Assembly (NCBI GenBank): GCA_947396885.1
Contig: OX377206.1
Location: forward strand, 16,789,914-16,853,913
DNA length: 64,000 nucleotides
Direction of reading: 5' to 3'
Source of the DNA: Heligmosomoides polygyrus polygyrus
Lineage: Eukaryota; Nematoda; Chromadorea; Rhabditida; Heligmosomidae
Numbering within the stretch: position 1 is the stretch's first letter; each line of letters begins with the position of its first letter. Below, piece after piece: positions 11,659-22,566 of this stretch. A model generated the notes under the pieces. It was given only the letters and a program-made list of their open reading frames with translations, searched no databases and was not told the DNA's origin. Position numbers and translations under genes: made by a program.

Positions 11659-11792
11659 GGCCCCGTTTATACTTCGTCGCGGCGCGACGCGATTGCCACG
11701 CAATGAGGCCAAATCGATCGATCGCGTCGCACAATCAATATGGCCACTATATGTGGCGTCGCATCGCGCCGCGACGAAGTATAAACGAGGCC
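11659..11792. mobile_element. 134-bp palindromic MITE with TAA target duplication
   Basis: Arms GGCC(C/T)CGTTTATACTTCG and beyond pair for about 30 bp. TAA flanks both ends (11656-11658 and 11793-11795), the 3-bp signature of PIF/Harbinger-type elements. It abuts the preceding foldback element. Confidence 0.8.
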
Positions 11793-11939
11793 TAAAGGAG
11801 GCCCTCAACCGCAACTGCCGTAATCGTTCCTAGACTCAATACCTTGGTAAGTAGGCGTCCACCCCTTTCGCTCATTCCACATCTCCCTAATGAGTTTAGT
11901 AAAAAAATAACGAGTTTATTCATGTTTATGATTATTCAG

Positions 11940-12000
11940 GATGGAAATGGAGACTAAGAATTCCAGCGCCGACGAGTCATGGACTGCCAAGGAGAATATC
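11940..12000 (+). CDS. Candidate first coding exon of the Ulp1-like gene
   Basis: An acceptor-like TTATTCAG is followed by G and ATG at 11941, reading MEMETKNSSADESWTAKENI up to the donor GTATGT. Such an acceptor directly before an ATG is what an SL trans-splice site looks like in nematodes. The exon is in phase 0 with the next candidate exon. It carries no domain, so its membership rests on phase and position. Confidence 0.5.
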
Positions 12001-12535
12001 GTATGTCGTCATGTCTTTCGATTTTGATTAATTGCTTCCATATTGAGAAATATTGAATACGGAACAAAACTTTGAGAAGGATATATTTTCAACCAGCTCC
12101 ACGAGTCTTGTAGTCTGGCTGGCTAGCAAACGGTTGAGTACATGCTGGGTATAATGGCACTTTTACACTTGTCGCTAGGAGAAAAGGTACGGAATCGTAC
12201 GAACTTGTCGTTCTTCCCGCAAAAGTGCGAAAAAAGTTGTGGACGAGTCTACGGGCGAGTTCTCGATATAGTTGTGCTTTTCCAAAATTTTATCGAACGA
12301 ATGAATGAACGAAAAATTCGATTCAAAAATTTCAGAATAAATGAACGAGCAAATTTATTCGATGTCGAAATTTTCGAATGATCGAGTAGTCTAATATTTG
12401 TTCGAATGAACGAATAACGAGTATCCGTGTTTTGCTGTGCAATAAAAGGTGAGTAAACAGATCCATGAAACGGATGACCCTCGTTTGAACATGGCGACTA
12501 CCGCTGAATGATCCTCAAAAGAAACCACGTTTACC
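12001..12535 (+). other. AT-rich intronic sequence
   Basis: No gene recognised. Contains a run of degenerate GAACGAATGAATGAACGA and TTCGAAT motifs (12290-12425). Confidence 0.4.
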
Positions 12536-12619
12536 GTCGTGTTATTTGTTTTATCCATTAGTCTTGTTTACCGTTTAGAAACGGTGAACAAGACTAATGG
12601 ATAAAACAAATAACACGAC
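12536..12619. repeat. Near-perfect 84-bp palindrome
   Basis: The arms 12536-12576 and 12579-12619 are reverse complements over 41 bp with a single mismatch, separated by AG. The arm reads GTCGTGTTATTTGTTTTATC and onward. It sits in the first intron of the Ulp1-like gene. Confidence 0.93.
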
Positions 12620-12689
12620 AGCAGAGCCCAAAAAAGCGAGAAGTTTCCGCAAAGGACCTTTTTGTAGCCTGTAATACTTCATGTGGGCC

Positions 12690-13575
12690 ACCCTGTATTT
12701 CAAAGCCGTGTTCAAAATTTCCGTTTTTCATAAAAGTTAACTCTTTTTTTCTAAGACAGACTACCCGTGCAGTAAAATTTTGCCGCAGAAAGTTTCTAGC
12801 CTTGATCAAAACACGGTGAAAAAATCATGGTTTTCTGAATCGAACAGGGTCGTCCTCTGGTTAATACTGCACCGACGTCACTGGAGCGACAAAATTTGAC
12901 GTTCACAAAAATTATCATAACTCGGCATGTTTTTCAAAATTTGAATTAGCCAAGATTTTTTGGAAAGTAGAAGAAAAAAGCTTTCTTATCGTATAAAAAA
13001 CAGCCATCAAAAAGAGGTTGTCATGCGGGGCGGGCAGGATTCGACTTTTGACCGAAAAAATTGAAAAGGCCTTGAACGAATAATTAAAACTCAGCAAGTT
13101 TTTCGAGCCAAGAGCTCTTCGAAAATTAGAGGGAGTGTGCTTTTTGATCAGATATGAATCAGTTTTGAAGAAAAGAGAACTTCATGCTCAGCGGGGACTG
13201 CGATTTTCGGCAAGTATTTCGGCAAAAATCGACAAAAAATCGTACCCCCGCCGCGCATGAAGGTCCCTTATTTAAAACTGATTCATATTTGATAACAAAT
13301 CACATTTTCTCTAGCTTTCAAAAAGTTTTTGGCTCTTTCAAACTTTGAAGAACGTACCGAGTTATGATAATTTTTATGAACGTCCAATTTTGTCAGTCCA
13401 ATGACGTTGGGGCCAGAACGACCAGAGGTCGATCCAACCTGTTCGATTCAGAAAATAATGGTTTTTTGAATCATGAACGGAAACTTCTAGTGACAAAATT
13501 TCAACTGCATAAGCGGTCTGTTTCAGGTAGAAAAGACTTATTTTTCAGAAACAAACGAAAATTTTAAATACAATT
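12690..13575. repeat. Large inverted repeat (~880 bp)
   Basis: The left arm 12690-13130 matches the right arm 13210-13575 in reverse complement: GACGTTCACAAAAATTATCA on the left mirrors TGATAATTTTTATGAACGTC on the right, and TTTTCTGAATCGAACAGG mirrors CCTGTTCGATTCAGAAAA. Similarity runs through nearly the whole length. Pieces recur at 40090-40800 and 43555-44060. No protein. Confidence 0.75.
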
Positions 13576-14870
13576 CGCCATAATCATCGAAGATTGCTGC
13601 AGAAAGCTTGTTTTTTTACTGAACAATAATCGCGATCTAAAATTTATACGGTAGAGTTTCGCTATGATGTTCTCCCTTCAGAAGGCAACATTTTTCCACG
13701 AGGAGTTCATTCTTCCTTAGTTGCAATCGATGATATCAGAGACCGCAGTAGCCGCACGTAAACTGCCATAACTCGGAGATTATTTGTGGCCTCTGAAAAT
13801 TCATAAAGCTCTAATAAATGTGAATTCTATGCTTTAAAATGAAGCTTTAAAAAACAACAAACAGCCTTCGTGTGATTAGGGAGGCGGTCGACATTATCTC
13901 GGCAAATAATGCAAAGTCGGGACGAAAAATTTTATGTATTACCCCATCCCCTATTCACCACCCGGGGACGCTCCACGTGGCCCTACGACAAGCGATCCGA
14001 GATCCCTCCTGGTTGGCCACCACCTGGAAGCAAGGAGAGCTGACTGAAGCTGAGGAAGCTGATTAAGGTGGTGGCCTTAGGGCCGATATTGAATTCTCAA
14101 GCTGATAACCAAGATTGTGATCAGCATGACTTCGCTCAGCTCACCCACCGGCTGCTGCCCTTTTCAGACATTTTGGAAAGTCGAAACTCTTGTAATGCCT
14201 TCCTTAGCACCATTTCATTTTGAAGTGTACAGAGGAAAGATCCTTCTGTCATTGGAGGCGCCTTTACGGGTAAGCCAGTGGGAGCGCCCAATTTTTATTT
14301 TTTATTATTTATTTATTTTTCTTTTTCACATGAAATTGAAGACTTTTCAAAACAAGTTGGACTCTTTTCTAAACAAGGTTTACGCTTTCGAAATCAAACT
14401 GAACAGCTTAAACGTTTTTCCACCTCACAGTAGAGGAATTTTGAATACCGTGTTGCCCAAGGAGGACGTAGTATTTCTTTTCAATTTTTTAATTCGGATG
14501 CCCTAAATGTTTAAAATCTTACAGTTTTTTGTTTTTATATGCACAGAATATTTTTGGTGCACATACATATATGACAAACCGTTACGTGTTCGGAAGGTCA
14601 AGCTCAGCATCCCTTCTTTCCACTCGACACGCACTCTCCTTTTGCTTGGAGTTCTTTTAGAAGTTTGAACATGTCTCCAGCCTAGCCGCTACTTTCCTCG
14701 AAATAGTTAGTCAGTGCAAAATCCCTGCAAATGTGAATTTTACTGAATTTATGGTTGGTAATCGTGTGAGATAAACCAGAAATCGAATCAATGAAGCAGA
14801 CCGTTCTACATACACAGCTCTGTAGCGCTACAAGTGCTATACTATCCCTAATTGTCACGAAATATTTTAG
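13576..14870 (+). other. Intron with repeat pieces; no confident gene
   Basis: 13600-13760 belongs to the repeat family also seen at 40490-40700. 13935-14010 resembles 1630-1690. An exon-like piece (14208-14269) with acceptor TTAG and donor GTAAGC reads PFHFEVYRGKILLSLEAPLR, but its 62-bp length breaks frame between flanking exons. 14500-14870 shows nothing. Confidence 0.45.
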
Positions 14871-14924
14871 GATCCTAAACAGGAGCTTGTCACAATCATC
14901 GACGATGACGGTGACGCCAAACCC
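14871..14924 (+). CDS. Ulp1-like gene exon with SUMO-interacting motif
   Basis: A 54-bp exon between acceptor AATATTTTAG and donor GTGAGT, phase 0 at both ends, encoding DPKQELVTIIDDDGDAKP. The core VTII followed by DDDGD fits the consensus SUMO-interacting motif (hydrophobic V/I-x-V/I-V/I plus an acidic run). Ulp1/SENP enzymes commonly carry such motifs N-terminal to the catalytic domain, which agrees with the next exon in phase. Confidence 0.72.
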
Positions 14925-15577
14925 GTGAGTTTAGTTTAAAATATGCAGTTCCGTTCAATGCAGAAGAAATGAACATATGCAGCAAACTTTGCCGGCTATC
15001 CGTGATTCAAATCGTGATTCTATCTGGGTCTTCATAAGTACTCCCCAGTCCAAGCTCCATGCAGATTTCGAGCATTGTATTCCACGGTAGTTATCTCGAG
15101 AATATTCGAAAAACGCCCAGTCGATGACTTGCTAGTAGAAGAGGATGATCTAGGATTTATTTTTTACCCATAAAAATTACCAGAGCGAGCATTTTAATGA
15201 AGGATACGCAACTGCACGGCGGTAATCTTTTTTATGATTTTTGAGCACTATTGTTCTTTCACGACTCCAGAAGTCGAGTAGAGGTCGGAAAAAATTTTTC
15301 TCCCAAACTTGGCCCGGGGGAAGGTTACTTGGGGAGCTGATCACAAATCTGACATCCGTTTTCGCGATTACGCTGAACTGCGGTAGGTTACATACGTTAG
15401 GTACGGGTGACTAGGGTCATGGGCACCAATTTAGCCCAAACTTCTGCGGGGTTATCTGTTGTGCTGATAAGGAATTTGCAATCTTACGTAATTGGCACAT
15501 ACGGTAGTGCCAGAGCATGCATGCGGTCCCGCAGCGATCGCTTTCGATATGCATAGGCTAATTGTAGGGCAGCAATA
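14925..15577 (+). other. Intron with dispersed repeat
   Basis: 15290-15470 belongs to the family at 4015-4500 (GATCACAAATCTGACATCCG and GCGGTAGGTTA segments). No exon recognised. Confidence 0.4.
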
Positions 15578-18349
15578 TAGGGTTTCTCAACAAAAAAATG
15601 TATACACTGTTTGAAAGGTGATAACTTTGTTCATAGTAAAGGTACTGAAGAAGTTAAGGGCTCAAATGAAAGCTTAAGAAAATAGAAATTTTCTGACATG
15701 TAAGCGGTGTAGAATGCGCCATACGTGGCAGCTTATGGTTGGACAAAGTTACAGCGATGCGAATATGCAGGTAAACCTTGTGTGACACGAATTTTTTTCG
15801 ATTTCAGTCAACTACTGCGGGAACACAAGGCGAGCTAACGGCATACAAATGCATAGACGAACACGAGACTGAAAGTACTTCACGACGACTTGCTCGCAGC
15901 TCTCCAGATGCCTAAATTGCTTTAGCACGATCTGCCATTTTAGAGCGGCGGAGGTCAACAGTAAAGTTCATTCCGCCCTTGCTCGCCCACATTTGAGTTT
16001 TTGACACACGAGATGGTACCGTTCTGTTCAGCTCGAAAAGCTCTATCGAACGGTATCAATCCCAGCCAATTCCGGGAAAATTGATTTTTGACAATTTTCC
16101 TCGAGGACGAAGGCGCTCTTCGCCAGACGATGATGTCATTGAAACACGATATTTTCGAAATTGACCAAATGTCCTCATCCAAAATCACCTAGAGGTTATT
16201 TGGGGCGCTGATTACGAATCCGACGTGCTTTTTTGAAAATTCCGCCGATTTCGATAGGTTTTGGATTTTCTTCTGGATAACTGAGGGTGGTCGGGTCAGG
16301 AACACCGCTTTTGCTCAAACTTCGTCTAAGAGCAGGGGTTATTCAGTCTGCCGAATACGATTCCGAAGTCCATTTGGCCGATTCTGGCAGGAGACCACCC
16401 ATACCGATAACTGAGGGTGGTCAGTGATCCTGACCCTACCAATCTCAAATGGCTGTAACATGCTAAAATCGATGGAATTTTCAAAAACAGAGTCTGATTC
16501 GTAATCGTCGCTCCGGCTGCGAGCACGTCGTTGTAAAGTGCTCGTGCTGGCCCACGCATTTGTATGCCGTTAGCTCGCATTGTGTTCCCGCTGTGGTTCA
16601 CTGAAATCGGAAAAAATCGTGTCACACAAGTCTACCTGCATTTTCGCACCGCTGTAACTTTATCCAATCATAAGCTGCGTTGCTGTGTTTTAACGCACCT
16701 ATTGAGCTTTCCACTGCTTACGAAATCCACGAGTCGCAGCCGGAAAGATTCAATCTTGACAGAATTATTGCGCTCAGAACACGCCCGCGGTGCAATTTGC
16801 GAGCTGTCGCTCCCAGTCGATTGATAGGTTCCATCCTTTATAAATTGTTCACGGCGCACTACAAAGTTTTGCCAGGATAGAGTACAGCAATTCCTGAGTA
16901 GGGCGGCTAAGAATTTCTGTAAAACTACCCAAACGCTCACTCTACAAGCTGTCGCGCCGCCCACTCCATTGATAGGTTGGATCCTATATACATTGTGCAT
17001 GGCGCACTCTCAGAGGGTTCCTGGCACGACAGAACACTTTACGCCATGATTGAGATACTCCGAGAACAAGCAAGTCCTGAAATATAAGCTTCTCCAATCG
17101 CAAAAAGTCTGCTGCAGTCATTTTTGACCACACACTGCGAAAACGCAGTGATCTGGCGAAGTTGTGTACATGATTGTGTAGATCTCGAAAAGTCGAATCG
17201 AACGGTATCAACAGTTTCTCATAAAAATCTCAACTTAGAGGAATTGTGAGCACGCAACGGTTTTCGACGGCTTGCGACTGGCAACTCGTCCGCGAAAGCC
17301 CTTCGCGATGGAGCTCAAGTTTTCAATTTCGACAATTTCGAACATTTTCATGGCTCCATATGAAATATGTATACCAAACGATAGAGCTCGAGCTGTTGAG
17401 CCCAAGAATTTCCTTAGTTTTTGAATTGAATGAATTTTCGGCGAGTTATTACAAAAAGACGCAAAACCGCAAAATCGCGGTTTTTGCGGCGTCTATTCCA
17501 AAGACGCGTCCGGTACTGTAGTCAAGATTGTGCCATGCTCCTGCCTGAAACCTTGCATTCCAGCCTGGATTCATTGTGCATGGGCTGAATGCTTGTTACA
17601 ATCTTGTTGCTACTTGGTCACATTAACCTGTGATGTGCTTCTTTTAACGTTTTCCGTCGTCCAGTTCCATTCAGCTTAAATGTTGCTTCATTCGTCCACA
17701 GAATGCGTCTTGTAAAATGCGGCTCCTGCTCACATTTAAATTGTGCAAGCGATGAACTCGCATGTAAGGTGTCTTTCACAGGGTTGTCAACTTCAAAACG
17801 TTAAAAGAAACACAGCACAGGTTAATGTGACCAAGTAACAACAAGATTGTAGCAAGCATTCAGCCCATTAACAATCAATCGAGGCTGAAATGCAAGGCTT
17901 TTAGGCAGGAACATGGCGCAATCTTGACTATTTGCATGCCACAGTAATTCGGTCGCCCTGCGCTTCTATGTGAGTCTCGTATATCTCCAAATGCTTTACT
18001 AGCAATGCTACAACCTTCACATAATACCTTACCTTACCTTTATTTTTAGAGTACCCTTCATTTTTCGCAAGCTATAATCTGTAATTAAATTTTAAACTCT
18101 AAAATAAGCGCAAATCTCTTGAAACGGCCACTTTGTGAATAAGTTATAACATGTATTCAAGCGAAACACAATCAGTCGAGTGTAAAATGGAAAACTTCAG
18201 ACGAGTGCATGGCCCATTCCACACCGCCCATACGTAAGAAAAATTCTATATTCTTATGCTTTCATATGAGCCTTCAACTTCTTCAGTACCTTTACTATGA
18301 ACAAAGTTATCACCTTTCAAATAGTGTATACATTTTTTGAGACACCCTG
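15578..18349. mobile_element. TA-flanked 2.8-kb inverted-repeat element (Tc1/mariner-like)
   Basis: The outer arms 15578-15700 and 18230-18349 pair in reverse complement (AAATGTATACACT, GGTGATAACTTTGTTCATAG). The right end reads CAGGGTGTCTCAAAAAA when complemented; the left end is TAGGGTTTCTCAAC. TA lies on both sides (15576-15577, 18350-18351). Inner segments 15720-15852 and 16552-16685 form a second inverted pair. Only a fragment of transposase is seen (17655-17760), within a nested foldback. Non-autonomous or decayed. Confidence 0.65.
17515..17950 (-). pseudogene. Foldback with mariner/Tc1-type transposase fragment
   Basis: The arms 17530-17655 and 17800-17935 are inverted copies (TTAACCTGTG, CAATCTTGTTG, GGGCTGAATGCTTG). 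On the minus strand at about 17655-17760 the sequence reads CEQEPHFTRRILWTNEATFK and LNGTG. This is the block around the second catalytic acidic residue of Tc1/mariner transposases, usually WTDEA or WSDEA, so Asn replaces Asp here. The rest of the transposase is absent. Confidence 0.65.
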
Positions 18350-18608
18350 TATAAGCATCACGGCGCTACGGGAGCTGTTCCCTAATCGCCGCCAAGAATA
18401 AGTTCGCGATATCAAAATTTCAGGGCTTTATTGGTCCAAAACGAGCTATAAAATCTTGCTGGCATTATAAGAATAAAAACTTTAATGATCGTTCAAATTT
18501 TGTTTAAAAAAACCGACGTATCTTTTATAGTTTGACCCTTGCTTGTTGAGGCATCAATATCTTAATGTTTGATTTTCTGTTTCTTGTTATCTCACTGTTT
18601 CTTTTAAG

Positions 18609-18754
18609 AAGAAAGAAAAGAAAGTTCGTTTTCCGAATGGGCTCTCCATCACAGTTCATGATCTTCGAAATTACCTTCGGCCCAGAAGTCTTATGTGTGG
18701 AGCACTCGCATCTGCCATGTTCAATCATTTTTTGCCAGACTATAAAGGTTTGAG
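18609..18754 (+). CDS. Ulp1-like gene exon, start of the catalytic fold
   Basis: 146-bp exon after acceptor TTCTTTTAAG, ending at donor GTTAGT in phase 2. It encodes a basic start (KKEKKVRF) then LSITVHDLRNYLRP, and CGALASAMFNHFLPDYKGL. This matches the N-terminal part of C48 domains, where a beta strand and L.P block precede the helix that in Ulp1 contains WLND. The WLND residues themselves are not conserved here, so the subfamily is divergent. Confidence 0.7.
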
Positions 18755-18814
18755 GTTAGTACTTTTTTATCATGCCACATGCGTGCTATGAAAGACATTC
18801 TGTGAACATTACAG

Positions 18815-18913
18815 AAGTACTGGGTTCAACTTCTGTGATCCCGAAGTATTCGCGCTCATTCTGTCAGTATACAAGAAATTTCCAGAACACGAGCTGACTA
18901 AGGAGATGGTGGC
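18815..18913 (+). CDS. Ulp1-like gene exon
   Basis: Begins after ACATTACAG and completes the split codon of the previous exon in frame: STGFNFCDPEVFALILSV, then YKKFPEHELTKEM. Two donors keep the frame: GTGACA (exon end 18913, joined to 18998) or the weaker GTGGCG (end 18908, joined to 18978). Without splicing the frame meets TGA at 18914-18918. Confidence 0.65.
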
Positions 18914-18977
18914 GTGACAGATTCTATCGTGTGGAGACAAAATGGGTGCCCTGATCGCTCGTCTTTTTTGTTTTTAG

Positions 18978-19078
18978 GTGGCCGGCTTTGCCAACAGGAA
19001 AGGCGAGGCGCGTGATAATCTCAAGGATTTACTGATGTACAGGTTCTCCATGATACCGGTGTGCCTCAGTGGTCATTG
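18978..19078 (+). CDS. Ulp1-like gene exon carrying the catalytic histidine
   Basis: Acceptor TTTTTAG at 18977, or an alternative CCAACAG at 18997. Encodes GEARDNLKDLLMYRFSMIPV then CLSGHW, whose last codon TG|G is completed by the next exon. DLL...IPV.L..HW is the C48 signature in which His is the first catalytic residue and Trp follows. Donor GTAGGG. Confidence 0.75.
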
Positions 19079-19147
19079 GTAGGGACACTATATTGATCTC
19101 AGATTACTTAGCAGTGAGTTGTTTAATTCGGATTCTTCTCGTTTCAG

Positions 19148-19184
19148 GGTATTGGCCATCCTTCAACTGAGACACAATCTAGAG
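19148..19184 (+). CDS. Ulp1-like gene exon after the catalytic His-Trp
   Basis: A 37-bp exon between acceptor CTCGTTTCAG and donor GTATGG. It supplies the last base of the Trp codon and then VLAILQLRHNLE, the hydrophobic strand that follows HW in C48 proteases. It ends in phase 0. The next expected element, a strand with the catalytic Asp (often YDS), is not visible downstream. Confidence 0.72.
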
Positions 19185-20180
19185 GTATGGTAAAAAGACA
19201 ATTTTGATTCGCAAGTTTAAGAGAACTAAAATGAAAAATGAGAGCGACTTATAGTGCTGTTATTATGCTTTTTTTTGCATAATCCCTCACTCATTGATAC
19301 AGTCTGGTAACAGATAGCAGATAAAAATGAATTTGGAATGAAAGCGGGATCAACACTTCTAATAGCAAAGAGAGAGCACGGAAATCCTGGGTCTACATTT
19401 TATCACTTTTTAGAAATATTTCCTATAGACTGCGCCGCTCCTAAGGTTCATGATTGTGCAAGGCCAAGGGTCATTGGAAGACTGAAAATCGTGCTTCTTT
19501 GCGCAGAAACAGCAGGCATTAGCAGTCATCGAACTTTCTGTTCACTACTTGATTGTCAAGGAAATCCTGAATTAAACTCTGCATGAAAGACAACAGAACA
19601 AACCGGAATTTCCGAAGGGAATTAGGCCTTATTTCTAGCTTGATAGGCAGTTACGTGAGGACTGCGCAACGGATTCGCTGCTGTATGTATACTATCATAC
19701 ACAGAATTCGAATTAATCATTCCCGGACACCCTGTCGGGTATACCCGATCCGAATCATTCAATTATCCGGAGACTTTCAATTTAATTTAAATAAAAGTTT
19801 CAATTATCAGAAAAATCCCATTATCCCCCCACTTGAAAAGTGCAGAATCGCTCAACAATAAAAAATAGCCCTCCTTCATTTAATTGTGAGAGAAATGCTT
19901 TTGGCAATCCTAGTATTAATTTTCTTGATATTGGTTAGAAACCAAAGAAACTACTGAAAAATAGCAACAGCTGAGTGCAGGACCTGCAAAGGGCGTGTAT
20001 GCATTGTGTGCTGAAAGTGCACTCAGCATTTGAATGATCATACCATTATTGTTTCTGTAGTTGCAAGTAGCTTCAAAAACTTCGTAAGCATACAGCGCAG
20101 TACCATGAAGCAAAGGGTTCAGTGAAGGCGAATATGTTGTGCTCCAAGATTACACCGGTGTTTCTGATCGAGGGTGTAAA
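19185..20180 (+). other. Intron, nothing recognised
   Basis: AT-rich unique-looking sequence. I searched for an exon reading a YDS-type motif and found none that fits phase and splice signals. Confidence 0.4.
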
Positions 20181-21023
20181 TTTCAAAAAAAGAACTTACT
20201 CCTAGCCAAAACGGCGGAATCCGTGAGATACGGGATCTCATTCGGTCTAACACAATACGGCTGTCTGTAAGTGACAAAGGAGCCGAATTTGTGGTGATGC
20301 CGCAGCGATTGGACAGGGCCATAACCGATATGCATCTACGCGATGCCTCAACACCCTTCCTCTCTCAAGGGTTTTTCGGCTCAATGCCGCAAACTATACA
20401 ATATCTGGGTTTCCACAGCTAGGTATGCTAACATACCGCCTTCTATTGTATCTCGCCTAAAAATTGACGCTCCTCCCTGCCCGTTCTATATAATCTCATA
20501 AAGACTCATAAACTCTAGTGCGGATATGGCGTCATCCAAGCCTTCCAATTTTAAGGTTCGGCCCTTTATAAGCTGCATAGGGAGATCAACCGATAGGACT
20601 TCGTGGTTTTTAAATCTAATCTTGGTTCAACTTCTTAAATACATCCCTGCTTATCTTAGCAGCACGCATGTGTTCTTGGACCACCCCCGCAATACGACGC
20701 TAAGTAAAGGCTGCGATTTGAGTCATTCGACGTGGAAGCTTTATACACCAACGTTTCCAAGCTTCCATGACTCCGCCATAAGCTGCCTTCGAACACTTGA
20801 CCCAACACCATTAAAGCCTTTGCTTATATGGTGTCTCCATTCCTGCCTTTATGACACTTCTTAAAGAGTGTCTCAGCTGCGCCATTTCCAAGTGGTCGGG
20901 AAGTTACTAAATGCAGACTAAAGGACTAACCATGGGACAGTGTTTGGCACCTGTTCTTGCCATTGCATTTATGGCCAAAATTGAGGGCCCCATCCTGAGT
21001 CGATTACCTATGCTATACTGCAT

Positions 21024-22566
21024 GGGAGGGGGACGTTCTGCCTGAAAGCGGCGCGGGCAAAGACGCGGGACAGTGCCTGCGGAGCCAATTAGCGTCGACT
21101 CACGTAGTGACACCCGCCGCTTCGCGCTCAGCCAGGCAGCCCTCGCCGCAGAGGCGATGCTGACCCAGCCAACCCATCGAGCCAGTAGGTCGACCACATT
21201 TGGTGTGATTACGGTCGATAGAGGGATAGGAGGCTCAGACGGCTTGCATTGGCAGTCCAAAAATTGGGATTGATCTGAACCCTACCATCTTCTATATTAG
21301 AATTTCGAGCTCTATCGAATGATCCAGAAAAGAACTCTGCCTCAATAACCCCTACAACATTTTTTTCAGGCGCAGCTAACTTTCAGTAAATATCAGTTTT
21401 TATTTATATCAGAATTAACTACGAGGCATACCTCCAGGCTACTACTGATGTGAACTCTACCATTTCCTGTACTAGAATTTCGATTTCTATCAAATGAGCT
21501 AGAAATTATCCTGTCTAAAAAAATCTTAAGGCGGCTTTAGGCGTTGCTTACTTTCCTTAAATATCAGTTTTTATTTATATCAGAATTAATTGTGAGACAT
21601 GATTCCAGGCTGAAATTGCGCGTGGAATATAACTAGATAGACGAGAGACCTTCTAAGAGCACACCAGGTGCTCAACATTTATGAAAACGACATTTTGATC
21701 CTTCAGTGCGTTGAGCACGTTCCCAGTCTTAATTTGCATAATGAGTTCGATTTGACAGTCGGTAGACCTCCTAAGAACACTAAAGTACTCTAGTTTTCTC
21801 AAGAAATTTCATGAGTGTTTCCTCACTCGTTAATTGGTGGAGAAGACATTGGCTATGCAGGTACATTGCCTGTTGGACGCGAGGTCAAAACATCGCTAGA
21901 AGCCACAGACGACTGGACGAGCAATTTGAAGTATTGTGTGATGAAATTTATTCTTTCTGAACATTAGATTCGATGAAGCACCTATCCAGTCTTCGTCTCG
22001 AAATATGTGATGTGTGCATTATAAGGTTCCATAGAAAAAGAAAAAAGTTACAAAATGCTAAAGAGATGTAATGTTGAAACTAACGCTTTGAACTTCTGTT
22101 AAAAGATCTCGTCTATCTAATTGGAATCCTCGTGCAATTTTTGCCTGGAAGCACGTCTCGAATTTAATCCTGATATATGTGAATAGAAATCGATATTTAA
22201 CGAAAGTTAAACAGCGCCTGAAAAAAATTCGCTTTAAGGGTTATTGAGGCAAGATTCTTTCCTGGCTCATTCGATAGAGCTCGAAATTCTAACAGAGGAG
22301 ATGGTAGGGTTCCGATCAGATCCCAGCTTCTGGACTGCCAATGCAAGCCGTCTGAGCCTTCTATCCCTCTATCGATTGTAATCACACCAAATCTGGTCGA
22401 CCTACTGGCTCCCGTTGTTGGCTGGGTCAGCATCGCCTCTGCGGCGAGGGCTGTCTGGCTGAACGCGAAGCAGCAGGTGTCACTGCGCGAGTCGACGCTA
22501 ATTGGCTCCGCAGGCACTGTCCCGCGGCTTTGCCCGCGCCGCTTTCAGGCAGAACGTCCCTCACCC
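21024..22566. mobile_element. Mutator-like foldback element (1543 bp) with 9-bp target duplication
   Basis: ATACTGCAT is duplicated exactly at 21015-21023 and 22567-22575. Long inverted arms begin GGGAGGGGGACGTTCTGCC (left) and GGGTGAGGGACGTTCTGCC (right, complemented) and run about 400-600 bp inward. The left arm contains a tandem duplication of roughly 165 bp (21299-21610). The loop (~21640-22120) has no transposase. A 9-bp duplication with very long arms is the Mutator/MULE pattern. Confidence 0.82.

Noticed and set aside
14208..14269. Extra exon of the Ulp1-like gene (PFHFEVYRGKILLSLEAPLR)
   Set aside because: Good splice signals, but 62 bp would break frame between exons 11940-12000 and 14871-14924.
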